Assembly: GCA_973895155.1 (NCBI GenBank)
Contig: OZ316894.1
Span: forward strand, 20,832,001 to 20,896,000
Direction: 5' to 3'
Length of the DNA stretch: 64,000 bases
Source of the DNA: Marsupella aquatica
Taxonomy: Eukaryota > Marchantiophyta
Numbering within the stretch: position 1 is the stretch's first letter; each line of letters starts with the position of its first letter. The position numbers and the translations under genes were made by a program. The notes under the pieces are model-generated. The model saw nothing but the letters and a program-made list of their open reading frames with translations. It searched no databases and was not told the DNA's origin. Shown here piece after piece: positions 25,726 to 36,790 of the stretch.

Positions 25726-28700
25726 CTAGTGGTCTACATCAAGTGTCAAAACTAGATCGGCAAGTGGGACAGGAATATCCTCGAGGGGGGCTAGCCGCTG
25801 CGGAGTCACACTAGCACCCACTGTCAGAGATCGACGATAGACGGCCCGAGCTTGAGCACGCTGTAAGGTGACTGAAATGCGTTGGCGAAAGTGCGTGGTC
25901 AAAACAGATAGCGGGGGCCCGGTGGGACCCATCCGGCCGTGAACATCCCGAGCAGCTTGGCGAAGAAGCCCGTCGAACTGATGATGGAGACGCCCAAATA
26001 TCTCAAGAGCAAGGGGCAGGAAGCTATCAGATGAAGCTCGTGCAGCATATTTGGCCTCCTTCGTTGTTGCTGCTCGTGATGCTGTTGCCCCTGCCGTTGT
26101 TGCCGCTGTCCCAATGATGTCTTGGCGCAATGGGTTTGCCACCACTACATCTGCCAAAGTACGGTGACCGTCACGGACCATGGTAAGATCCACCCGTAAC
26201 CGCTGTGATGGAGGACCAGGTAACTCGAGCACCACCTCCCGCCGCGCGCAGACCAAAGAGCCAGAGAGAACCTGAGCAGTCGCATCTCTCACAGCATCGT
26301 GAACAAAAATGGTTTCGCCGCCCAAACTGCATCGAAGAAGATGGACACCTGTGGCATCACAAGGCTTCCCACAAGTGCAAGTAGGAGGTAAACCAGCAAG
26401 AAGTGGGTGGGGCAAGCCCATACGAAGACGCATGGCTGTCGCAAACTCCGTTGAAGACATCCGCAGGTGAGGAATGACTGGATTGGCCTGAAGCCAGCCT
26501 CCTGCGCCCTTCCCTCCGGAAGAAAGAATCCGAGCTCGGTCCGTGTCAGGTGCCTCGGTGAGGATGCTGGAAAGGGTGAAAGCGTGCATACGCCCAGCAA
26601 GGCCTGCCTGAAGACGGACGGGGTCCAAGGATAAAAACTCTTGGAATGAAGGTAACGCAGCTCAAACAGGATCGGGTAATGATGATCGCGCCGTGCGCAA
26701 ATGAACCTGAAATGGGAGGGAACCCTCCTCAACCTCCATGAGAGATGAAAGTAAAAAAGGTCGATCCTCAGTAAGGAAACGATCTGCCAACAATGAGAAG
26801 GCGGCCGCCCACGCGCCCAAGAAGGCCAAAGGTGCAAGGCGCTCAGTGGAAGTAAGCCCAAAACCACCGTGAGAAATAGGAAGACTGAGCTGTCGATGAA
26901 GCCACGGAGATGAGAGTAAAGTACCTGGCCCTAAAAGAGAGGCCAAAGTCTCACGAATGGAGACATCAAACGCTCGGAGGTGTAGATAAAGATCCTCGGT
27001 AGGGGGATGTGTCCGAGCCAAATAGGACGCACGAGGGTGGATGCATCTCAACAACAACCCAAATGCTGCCTGAGAGTCTGCTAACTTAGGGAGCATAGGA
27101 GTAGGGGCTAAGGCAGCCTGGAGAGCGTCAGCAATGAAAGATGAGCAAAAGGAGGCGGTACCGACTGGGGAGCCAAGGACCCTAAGACTGTCGGCAGGAC
27201 GTAAGAACCCAGGGGGAAGCGCAAGATCAGAGGGTAACCCAGCTGGACTCCATGCACGACTCTTCACTGGCTGAACTCGTAAACCGAGGCCCAACAAATG
27301 GGTGGAAAGGGTGGCGAGGGCAGAAGTAACAGCAACAGGTGGACCAATGATGTGGGTGTCATCTGAAAGGGAGGGGAAGATACACTGGGGGTGGGCCGCG
27401 GAGGCTTCTCGTAAAGCAGTAAAATGGGCAATGGCAAAAAGAGGCCCACCCAAAGGGTCACCCTGACGTGTACCTTCTGCAGAAGAAAGAGTGGTATACA
27501 CTCCTGTAGAGGTGTGATGACTATAGAAGAGGGGGGCCTCGAACCCATAAAAACAACGGACAAAGGGGATAAGGGACTGGATGTCTGGATCCGCTGCCCT
27601 CAAAGCACGAAAAATTGCTGCCCGAGAAACCGTATTGAAAGCATTGGAGACATCAACCTGGAGGACAACCCAATCAGGGTGGAGGTCCAAGGTAGTACGA
27701 ATACCCGCAATAACTGTCTCACAACCGCCAGGAACGCCCACTGCAAACTGATGTGGAGAGAGATGATCCGATAGTGCAGAGCGATACTACGATGAAAGTG
27801 CGCGAGACACCAGACGAAGAAAAACCTCTCCAATAGCGATGGGCCGAACACCCGGTGAAGACTTAGCCATGGCCAATAAACGAGAAGCACTCAAAAGCCG
27901 AGAGACGGGAGGAGGTAAACGGCCGGCAGCAATACACTGGCAAAAGGAGAAGAAAACTGGAAAACCAGACTGAGGATCCTCAGGGGGGAATAAATCACGA
28001 AAATGCTCAAAGACATAGCCAGAGGGGCCACCAGCCGTGCAACGCAGAGCATGGAGGAAAGCATAGGTGAAGTGGTCCCTACTAAACTGAAGATCCTCCT
28101 CAGGCTCAAAATCCTCCACGAACAAAGGGAGCTGATCATAGGGCTGCGGATGGAGATCCTGAAGGGCCGTCAAGGTGACCTCGCCAGGGGGGGCTGGTGT
28201 GGTGGGAGATAGGGCCTGGACTGCACGATGATATTCACCAGCCTGGGCTAAACGACAAGAGCGACGAAGGCGTCTGTGCTCTGGAGGATGAGAGTGGCGA
28301 GCTGGGTCAGACAAAGCACGGGTAGTAAAGGAACGGGCTCGAAGAAAGTACTCTTCCTGAAGCTGTTCCCAATCTCCTTGCAGACAACGATGGATACGAG
28401 AGGCAGTCTGACGATGACCCACGCGACCACCGTGACTAGGGAGGGTAAGAGTCCACTGTGGAAAAAGCATGAGTAAAGACCAATAGGAGACCTCGATAGG
28501 ATGCGCCAAGATAAGCTGCATGAGTTGCAACAAGGATGACCGAACTAATGGGCGCAACGCTAGTGGGATGTGGTTATAAAGGCGAGGTCTAATGTACCCT
28601 GGATGGTAGGCTGGAAGGGGGTCTAGAGAGCGAACCCAACTCCATGCCTGCTCGGAAGCCTCCAAGGAAGGAGGGGCAGAGCTAACTGGGTCAAGAGGGG

Positions 28701-29135
28701 GCTGGGGCTGGGATTGGGCTTGCTGGCGACGTTGGCACCGGCCCCGCCCGCGGTGATGAGGAAGGGAGAGGCCAACCCAGCCACACTCAGGACAAGTATG
28801 CAGGGGACGCTCGTCTGGGGAGGGAGCAGGGAACGACTGGACAGGAGGTGGGGGGGGGGAACCGACGTGGATGAAGAGGCCGGAGGGGGATGCTGGAGGG
28901 GTGGAGGGGGAATGGGCTGGGGAGAGGAGCCAGGGCGTCGATGGAGTGGGCAGTAGACTGGGGGGACTGGGAGAACATCGAGCATGGGGTCATCACGAAG
29001 ATGAGAGAGATCCAATGAAGAAGAGCAAACACGAAGGCGACCACGAGGCGGGGGGGAGGAGGGGGGAGAACTGTGTGGGGGGGCTGGGCGCTTGCCCCGC
29101 GCCAACACTCTCAACGTAGACATGACAGGTCGCAA
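25726..29135 (-). pseudogene. R2-like reverse transcriptase / restriction-like endonuclease ORF, inactivated
   Basis: Start is near 29123-29135. A C-P-E-C...H-H...C finger lies at 28735-28794. Reverse transcriptase motifs are VDVSNAF (Asp near 27654), EGTRQGDPLGGPLFA (about 27475-27430) and LSDD (about 27366-27355), the last replacing the usual YADD or FADD. The C-terminal part has CTCGKPC...GVHLLRC, a C-x-C-x3-C-x5-H-x3-C finger, then LRVDLTM, about 12 residues to ADVVV, and KEAKY. That spacing matches the catalytic PD...D...K of R2-type endonucleases. The frame is broken by a shift at a run of ten G (28850-28859), an in-frame TAG (27787-27789) and an in-frame TGA (26662-26664). Family logic holds on both sides of each break, so the lesions look recent. 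The parent protein of about 1130 residues would nick DNA and prime reverse transcription there. Confidence 0.8.
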
Positions 29136-29608
29136 CCCGATAAAAGCAAAAGCGCATCAAGAAGCGAGAAAAGCCCCAACCAAGACATGTGAAAAGAAAG
29201 GGAAGGCTATGGAGAGAGCCCACCGCGTCAAAATCCGAGAAGCGGCGCCACCGCTAGCCTAGAAAACCGTTGAGCACGTGCAGGCACAGTCGGGAACAAA
29301 GTTGGAGCTCTCGTCGATGTGTCCGTTGAGGAGTCGATGCGAGTGAATATCTCTTCGCTGATTTGAGCGTGCTGCTACAGCTCCCAAAGATGGTGGAATG
29401 CAAACTGGTCCACTAAACTTGGCAAAAACCACCTTGTCAGAACTGAAGAAGAAAGGCAACCACCAATCGGAGGAGAAACGTGGCAAGACAGGAATGCTCC
29501 AAAGCTGATCAAGGGAAACCGGCACCAAAAATGGAGGAGTAAATCAGAATCGTAATCGGAGCCGAAAGTGGTTGATATGTCACCAAAAGGACCGCGGTAG
29601 GGATAGAT

Positions 29609-30060
29609 GGTGCACTCCCGTACAAGAGCTGGCCAAATCACATGAGAATGCCGGATTCCGTGAACGAGGAACTGCTACAGGACCCCAAAGCTAATTGAAA
29701 GTGAGAACGGTGGAAATTGAAGAAAAAACGTGAGAGCTAATCAAAGTCCAATCGGGGCAATAGGAGACCAATTGGACCGCTCTTGGGATCAATCTGATGC
29801 TCCCGGAGAAGAGCTATACAAACCACTTGAGAAATCTGAAATCCGTGAAAGATAGACCGAGATATGACCGTCGAAAGGAAGACGAAAATCGCAGAAAAAC
29901 GACTGAAAAACGACGAAAACGAATGTGACCATAAGTATGTTGATACGGCACTGTTTTGGACGTGTTTGATATCGATTTGATGCGCCTCGGCAAGAGCAAG
30001 CTAATGCAATTGAGAAAACTGAGTGCGGGAGGGTAGTCAAAGTGGCGCGAAAACTGTGCT
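29609..30060 (-). repeat. Degenerate about 185-bp tandem units upstream of the LINE ORF
   Basis: A block containing CTCCCG, AAGAGCT, a CAAA(T/C)CAC(A/T)TGAGAA motif and ATTCCGTGAA or ATCCGTGAA recurs starting near 29609 and 29797, with a third, shorter match near 29978. In element orientation these lie 5' of the ORF, like promoter monomers of some LINEs. The repeat is visible; the promoter role is inference. Confidence 0.6.
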
Positions 30061-30119
30061 ACAGTCTGAACTCCATAGCCAGGAGCTCAAAGACCTAAGA
30101 CATGACGAGACCGTAAACA

Positions 30120-31222
30120 TATACGTTTGCTTCCGACTATCCACTCGGAGGCTTTGAGGGACGGTACCCATAGCGCCGCTCATTTGTCAGGGTCGCCCAG
30201 TCTTTCCCTACACTTGGTTTATTTCACCCAGTTATCCGGCTTTCTCTTCTCCTCTCCAGACTTTTGGAGGAGCACATTTTGTTCATTACCCGACCCAGAT
30301 TTTACCCAGCCCTCCAGCATTCTTTGCTCCTCAACGCACATTCGGAGGAAATATTTTGTTCATAATCACAAGAAGGCTTGGTGACTCTCTTAATTACGGA
30401 GTCAGGATATCTAGTTCTGAGGAGGTGGGCCCGGTTTGACGACGAGGGGTTCTTATAGTTGGTGCTACTTGATGGCACAGCGGAAACAAGCAATTGGTGG
30501 GGATTTGGCCATTGGATGGATTCTTCTCCAAAATTGCTGACAGAGCATCGTTCGGTTGGCGAAGTATATATGTTGGGAGATTTTTCAGAGTAAGGAGCTG
30601 TTGTCAGGGTGGTCTCCATGGCGTCCTGGGGTTGTGGCGGATACTGATGTGTCCCCGCCATCCGGTGGTGGGCCAAATTCTATGAGGATGGGTTCATCCT
30701 GGTGGGAAATAAGCAAGCCCTGCTTATGACAAGCTTTTGGTGGGGTATTGGCCATTTGGAAGGGATTTTTCTCCGGATCTGGTTAGGAAAATGGAATACT
30801 GTGATTGGCTAGGAGGGAGGCGTGGAATTATGATTTGGGGAGTTGCTGATGGGGTGGATATAGAGGTTTACTGAGGAGGTGGATGGTGGTGGCTTCTTGA
30901 CAGATCAGAGTGAGATCTCCGGTCTTGGGTGCAGCACTTGGTTGTTTTGGTCATCTAGTATGATAGTATGATAGGTTAGTTGGCAGTATTCTGCTTCTTG
31001 TGGCTTCCTCTCCTTTCTTTCCTGCCTCCTTCTATTAGGCGGATGGATTGGAAGTTCTCCTCTTATGTTTCTCTGGGGGTGCTCCCTCTATTTTGCCCCC
31101 TTTTTTTTGGTCTTTTTTCTCTCCTGTCTCCTCCTTTCAGACAGGCTTGTTGTTCTGGGTCCTTTCCATGAATAAATTTTGGCATCGGCCTTTGCTTTAA
31201 AAAAATAAAAAAATAAAAAAAT
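30120..31222 (+). mobile_element. 5'-truncated LINE 3' end
   Basis: The segment ends in AATAAATTTTGGCATC, then GGCCTTTGCTTT, then an A-rich tail of AAAAAAAT units up to 31222. A polyadenylation-like AATAAA before such a tail is typical of plant LINE 3' ends. Upstream there is only short, decayed coding potential (for example 30494-30685), so the left border is a guess. It is a different lineage from the neighbouring R2-like element. Confidence 0.5.
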
Positions 31223-31336
31223 TGATACCAGCTGCTAGGCCAGTTACTACCTTACCTTTACTGGACAGCTCTTGGACTAGCCTTCCAACACGTGTAACAA
31301 ATTTTTTGCAAAAGCACAGTCGATCGAGTGTACGCA

Positions 31337-31505
31337 TCTTTGCTAAATAATGCCGCAAACCCCACTGCAGAGAAAATTGTGTAAGGCCTAAGTTTTGGCC
31401 AAAACTATTGTAGAACTCATTTATTATAAGCTTCTTTGCCAAATAAGGCAGCGAGCCCAACACTGCAGAGAAAATTGTGTAAGGTCTAAGGTTTGGCCAA
31501 AACTA
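31337..31505. repeat. 97-bp direct duplication
   Basis: CACTGCAGAGAAAATTGTGT followed by AAGG(C/T)CTAAG and TTTGGCCAAAAC occurs in two adjacent copies starting near 31335 and 31432, with several differences. No gene is associated. Confidence 0.8.
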
Positions 31506-32074
31506 GACTCTCCACATAAGGATTATAGGGGATCCAGTTCACACGAGGTAGGATTGTGAGAAGTCGAGTACAGGTGAAGACTCAACTTTATGTCCTGTTG
31601 TATGTAAAGTCGAAGTGACTTGCGTGGGGTCCCCTTGGCTAGTTTTTCCTGGGGTCTTTCCTTTCATTCCTTCCGTTGCTTTGTCGTTCCGATCATGTCT
31701 CCAGGTTTGACGTTTTTGCCCTTGGGCACTATGATGTATACTTGGTAAAGCACAATTGTGATTAAAAACTGAGAATAAAATATTGGAAGCTATGGCTCAA
31801 TTGCTGTCCGTGTAGAGTAGGAGTTTCGTGAGGGAGTGGGGTCAAGGGTGATAGTCCCCACCGCAACATTAAAGACCCGCCTTTGCCAATTTTCAACTTT
31901 TTGCCCCTTCCCAACTATCCTGGCGCAAAATATCTAAAGTTGAAAATTAAATCTGGTCAAATGCGTGTCCACTGTAGATATATCCCAGTGGATGCTAGTG
32001 TAGAGAACAAGGGACCCAGTGGCGCAGTGGCTTTCCAGAACTGTGCCTACAACAGAAAACGCTTCATGGGATGG

Positions 32075-32150
32075 TGGGGACATTTATATATGGCCAAAAG
32101 TAAACATGGACGTGGGGACATTTATATATGGCCAAAAGTAAACAAGTGCC
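32075..32150. repeat. 38-bp tandem duplication
   Basis: TGGGGACATTTATATATGGC and the following CAAAAGTAAACA occur twice in a row, starting at 32075 and 32113, essentially unchanged. Confidence 0.9.
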
Positions 32151-32209
32151 AAACATGGGGATAGGATCGGAAAGTGAGGAGAACCAATAAAGGGAACGAA
32201 ACAAAGGAA

Positions 32210-32248
32210 AAAGTTGACTATTTCAAAGTTGACTATTTCAAAGTTGAC
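32210..32248. repeat. 15-bp short tandem repeat
   Basis: AAAGTTGACTATTTC is present in two full copies and one partial copy. TTGAC is the W-box core bound by plant WRKY factors, so three TTGAC words stand 15 bp apart. Any regulatory meaning is inference, as the nearest start codon is about 0.9 kb downstream. Confidence 0.8.
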
Positions 32249-33134
32249 AAAGAGTTCCAATGAAGGAAGGGGGGTGGGGAACAAAGTGAAAACCAAAGAC
32301 CCAACAAGCTGCTGCTGTACCTATAATAAATAAAACCCTGCTAAGTTCGTTTTCTTCGAGGTATTAGCATATTATTCGTTTGTCTTTCTCTCATGGGCAA
32401 ATCAAAAATTGTTTTTGATTTGATCGTAAGATACAGATCCAACCAAGGGGAGGGAAACAACGGAAACAACCAGAAAGTTCAGTATCCCAAATAAAGAGGC
32501 CCAATAAAGGGGCTTTAGAACACAGAAAAGCCAAAGCGCCGAAGCCCTCGGAACTCCGAACTGAACAACAAAAATTTATTAACATGCACAGACGAGTCAC
32601 GCGGTTTTTTTTTTCAGATTGCCACGTTGCTACTTCCGATCGTTCCACATGGCAACGGTGCTACTTCGGGTCTTTCATTGCCGTGTGCTGCAATAGTTTC
32701 GGATCGGGGTCCATCTCCTGTCGACCACCAGGGTCCATTGAGCCGCTCGATAAATGTTCCGATTAACTTCGTCTCCTCTGGGGAAATAGCACGTCTAATC
32801 GATCGAGTGTTGTGCATAGATGATGTAGAATCCCCCTTATTGGTACACGGGCTTCCACAAGTTCGTCTACGACATCTTCTGCCAAGGAACAATCTCCTGA
32901 GAAATACTCAGTGAGAAGGCTCGAGTTTTGGTTAATTACTTAGTTTGGAGTAGGGGAGGAAATCTGCGGGAAACGAAGAAGTGAGGTATCGACTTGAACT
33001 TAGATAAGGCACAAGCACAGGCGGGCACAGGTGGGGACCGTGTTCACAGTTTCTCTACAGACTTTAGATCCGGCAGGCAGTTAATTGGGCAGCTGCATCC
33101 GAGGGAATTTTCGAGGGACTTAGGCACAACAACG

Positions 33135-34094
33135 ATGGATCCTGCTTCGATTACCGTAATAGTACTTACCTTGTACTTTGCAGGAATGACGGCAGTTGCG
33201 AACGCTGACACGGCATGCAGTTCGCGCAAAGCCAACAAGCTTAGAAAGGACAATGAGACGGGCGAAGGCTCCAATGGCAAATCGCATTTTCATGCCCACG
33301 GCAGGATACAACCTCAAAATTTACACCCAGTCCCAGGTAACGTTCAGCAAATAGCCACGCACGCCGATCAATCCGGTTGTGGACACACTCATTCACATGT
33401 TCTGTCTGTGCCGCGACAGAAATTGGGCGGGTGGGTTGTCCTGGAGAAAGAGCAGCGGTCGCCGGACACCGTGCAAGATACCAAAATCGGTATGCACACA
33501 GGCAAAATGCCAGGATACAATCTGCCGATGGCGGAGAAACACTGGTCTCAATTTCAGAATGGCTCAACCAACATCTCTACAGGAACAATCGCCGTGGTTA
33601 ATTGGGTAGAAAGTCTAATCACCATGTATGTGTATGATCCCTCCTGGAGGATTTACTACCGGAACTATCACGTCGTTCTTCTGGATTCCGATTTGGATGC
33701 CTTTGCCCGGCGTTACTACAACCAGCAAGTGTTTTCAGGAATCATAGAAGATACTTGGTTCAAATCCCACAACAGTTACTTGACAAAAGTATTGAATGAT
33801 CGGTGGAGCTCGGTCACATCCACCAATTCCTGGAGGTTGCTGGGGATACAGGGGGACATCCGGGGTGCTCCTATGTTTATGGAAATGAAGCGGGGTGGGC
33901 TGTTTGGAATAATTGAGTCCCGCTTCAGAGATCCCACGTTTTTGAATGTGGACATGGTGGGGCATAAGACAAAACAATTCGTGAAGGTGGACACGAAGTT
34001 CGGAAATCTCGAAACCAAGGTAAATACCGTGTATTTTAGTGTCTTCAGCTTTTCCGACAATGGATGGGCATCGGAGAGCGTGCTGGTTGGGTGA
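33135..34094 (+). CDS. Predicted secreted protein of unknown family (319 aa)
   Basis: The frame opens at ATG 33135; the longer open frame upstream has only a TTG to start from. Residues 1-24 form a clear signal peptide (hydrophobic VIVLTLYFAGMTAVA, probable cut after ANA). A His- and Cys-containing segment follows (HFHAHGR, then CGHTHSH) at about residues 52-92. The rest is a compact aromatic-rich domain with motifs such as PSWRIYYRNYHVVLLDSDLD and WRLLGIQGDIRGAPMFMEM. Possible N-glycosylation sites are NET, NGS and NIS. No intron is needed. I do not recognise the family. It is likely apoplastic or in the secretory system; the His pairs might bind metal, which is inference. Both strands are open here, but the minus frames are shorter and lack any domain. 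Confidence 0.7.
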   Translation: MDPASITVIVLTLYFAGMTAVANADTACSSRKANKLRKDNETGEGSNGKSHFHAHGRIQPQNLHPVPGNVQQIATHADQSGCGHTHSHVLSVPRQKLGGWVVLEKEQRSPDTVQDTKIGMHTGKMPGYNLPMAEKHWSQFQNGSTNISTGTIAVVNWVESLITMYVYDPSWRIYYRNYHVVLLDSDLDAFARRYYNQQVFSGIIEDTWFKSHNSYLTKVLNDRWSSVTSTNSWRLLGIQGDIRGAPMFMEMKRGGLFGIIESRFRDPTFLNVDMVGHKTKQFVKVDTKFGNLETKVNTVYFSVFSFSDNGWASESVLVG

Positions 34095-35785
34095 TCGTTC
34101 ACACCGATGCCAAGATCAAAGTCGAGGCAGAATCCTCTTTGCAGCCGCATTCAATCAAGGGCCTAAGTAACTGATGACATCTGACGTGTGATTTCCTCGT
34201 TGAATTCTCTGGGGACTGCTGCAATGGAGACTCGGGTGGAGGCTGCTGTACATACAATCCTTTACACCAAATTGCTTAGGTCTGTTATGCAGGTCACATG
34301 CAAGATCGGAGGCTCAGAGAATTACTTGATCTGTCACTACAACCTCTTGACCATATCGAGCCTCTACTGCAATTTAAGGCACGCTTTGTACATAAGTAGA
34401 GAGTATTGTTAGCTGTGGAGAATTAATAGTCCGATTACTGAATTACACAGGGAGTTTGCTTGGGCTGCCTTCCCATTTGATGACGCGAATCCCAAGTTTA
34501 TTAATTTGTTCGAGGAAGGCGGGCAGTTATGGACAGTGCGCTAGCTGATTTGTTGCGACATTGAGTTCGCTTTTGCCACCGGAGTTTTTTCTTTCCGGCA
34601 GTTGCAAAAGAATTTGAGACTCCGCTTCTGCTGTTATTCCGAGCGTGCATTCAAATCGCTGTAAGACGTGAACTTTCAGAAAACACCAAATGTTGTCATA
34701 CGGTTCCAGTGATTGTACCAATTTCATGTGTACTTATATTGCATTTTCTCCCGTTTTCCCTTTGATACAGGTTTTCATATTTTTCTCAGATGTGTTTGTC
34801 ACCAGTCCAGCGCTAAATACGATTTCAGTTGCTCCAGGGGATGCTCGCGTGTACTGAATGTCAATGAACATGCTTCCGCCAGGGCCACTTTATCGAGTCT
34901 GTCTGTGTCTAATACGTACATCCGAGGGGTTTTGCTGTACCGACTGTACTTCAATCACTTTCAGAGTATAAAGCCACCTACAATGCTGCCTGTGGCTTTG
35001 TAGTCTGAAACGGCTCCCACGGTACAGAGAGTGACTAGTCCTGGGAATCAGAAGTGTGGTCTTCAAGAAGACAATTTCGTGCGTAAAAGCAGCTCACACA
35101 AACAAGACAGTGAGTAAGTTCTATCGAATGGAATGAATTCATGGAAATTCTTGTTTGGTGCTCTCCGGAAGAAAAAGACTGCTGTGGAATGTAAGCAATA
35201 CTCACTTCTTTGATGGAAAGGCTGGTAAGCAGACGGAAAGTTGCCAATCATTTTCTTTCTGTAAGTTGAACTTCAAAACAGTTCTTCCCACATATATTGC
35301 GTCATTCAGGAAGAGAATTAACAAACAAACAGTACATCGAAGTGAACAAGCCAAGCCGTCGAGTCCAAGCAGCTGATTGAGAGAGTCGACACGAGACATG
35401 CCATGATTTCGAGCTGACTTCCGTTGGTATTTTCTCTGATCAAGCAGTCAATTATACGCACTCGATTCCTTGAGCATGCACTACTGCTAAACTGGAGACG
35501 ATGAACCTTGATCGATACAAACTGCATTATTTACTTTCATTCTCCCTGCCGTCCAGTCTTACGGTTCGGGACTATTGAAATTACGACACTGGATTTTATA
35601 GACCTTTCCCAAGGCGCCGGGAGATGCTCGATCGGTTGGATTGCATAGAGCCCGTCGTCGACATGCACCATAACAAGCTTACAAAGTCTGTGCATAGCGT
35701 AAAAACACAAAATTCGTGGAGTCGTCAAAAAATGTTTCCGGGGAGGTTCTTTGGGCTCAATTAAGAGTGAGAACTTGAGCTTGTC
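34095..35785. other. 3' flank of the secreted-protein gene, no further gene seen
   Basis: Short frames only. The first part is presumably 3'UTR. No RNA gene or transposon end was recognised. Confidence 0.35.
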
Positions 35786-36318
35786 CTTTGTTTTTTTCTT
35801 CTTTCTTTTTAATTTGATGTTTATTAGGCGTGAACTGCACGGATGGGACCCAACAGGCCAAAAAGGCAGAAGAAGCCATGAGTGGCATAAGAGTAGACAA
35901 AGGAGCCATCACCGGGGCAAAAGAGGTCAATAGAAAACACCTACCCTTAAACAGGAAGAGACGGAGCAAAACAGGAGAGTAAATAATCTAGAGATGTACC
36001 AAGTCAACAATTCTGTTTCCTACCGAGTCTAACTCAGAACGATTCAAACCTGGCTGTCCCACTCCTCATAATCCTGATACGTTCTGATTCTAAGAAGGCT
36101 CTAGCACCAGTTAATCTTACAAGCTTTTAAGAAGAACAGGCAACAGTGGCAGAGAGGTGATGAAAGACCTCAGAAATGACCACCAGCTGATTAAAGACAC
36201 GCTTCTTGGAAAGATAAAATGTTTGGCCATTTTCTGCAAGCCAGATGTTCCAAAGAACTTGGTGTAAAAACAAAAAGCTGTAGTGTGTGTAAAGCTTGTC
36301 CTGCACACAAGGAATCAT
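35786..36318 (-). mobile_element. 5'-truncated L1-type LINE remnant
   Basis: On the minus strand the frame 36318-36127 reads HQVLWNIWLAENGQTFYL, which resembles the end of L1 ORF2 proteins (the zinc-finger region after RNase H: xLWxIWxxRN). After the stop, a 3'UTR of about 300 bases ends in AATAAACATC and an A-rich tail at 35786-35815. Only the last part of the element inserted, as is usual for LINEs. The 5' end is approximate. Confidence 0.6.
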
Positions 36319-36359
36319 TATTTTGGATTGGCAACCAAACTGATTGAAGCCTAAAATAA

Positions 36360-36790
36360 TTAAACAATATTTTTTATTTCACAACATTTTTGATTAAATG
36401 AGATGCTTTATTTATGGACCATTCTGTATTTAACAACATTTTTATACTTAATTACATCTTTGGCATGATAACATCATTGGCGGCACAATATTTATTTACT
36501 TCTTGGTCAACATGACATCTTTGGCATAATGACTAGGTTTTTCTTAACGACATATTTTTACTTCATGATGTTTTTCATATAACGATATCTTGGAAAACAC
36601 AACATCTTGGGTACCATGACACTTTTTTTCTTACCGACATCTTGGGCCACACGACATCTTGGTTGACACTTCATCTTGGGCACCATGACATCTCTTTTCT
36701 TAACAACATCTTGGGTGTCATGGCAACTTTATTTTAACAAAAAATTCAGCGACACAACATCATTTTTCTTCACAACATTTTTTGGGCAAC
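36360..36790. repeat. Degenerate minisatellite built on ACATCTTGG
   Basis: Words such as CAACATTTTT, ACATCTTTGGCA, ACGACATCTTGG and ACCATGACA recur every 15-40 bases over about 430 bp. The units are irregular, so this is an old array. No coding frame runs through it. Confidence 0.7.

Larger units (their letters stand above)
25487..30060 (-). mobile_element. Non-LTR retrotransposon of the restriction-like endonuclease class
   Basis: A single minus-strand protein region (29135 to 25726) carries, in order, a Pro-rich N-terminus, a Cys/His finger, reverse transcriptase, a CCHC finger and a PD-(D/E)XK-type endonuclease. That is the R2-like architecture, unlike common plant L1 LINEs, which have an N-terminal APE endonuclease and RNase H. 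No LTRs flank it. The 5' flank (29136-30060) holds degenerate tandem units, and the 3' flank (25487-25725) holds a 47-bp duplication. Exact ends and target-site duplications were not found, so the borders are estimates. Confidence 0.7.
31506..33134 (+). other. Flank and 5' region of the secreted-protein gene
   Basis: This is non-coding apart from short frames. It contains a 38-bp duplication (32075-32150) and a 15-bp tandem repeat (32210-32248). The last 200-500 bases presumably hold the promoter and 5'UTR of the gene at 33135, but no clear TATA box was identified. Confidence 0.3.

Noticed and set aside
33044-33601. Minus frames opposite the secreted-protein gene
   Set aside because: Shorter than the 319-codon plus frame, without ATG-led domain structure. 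The plus frame has a convincing signal peptide.
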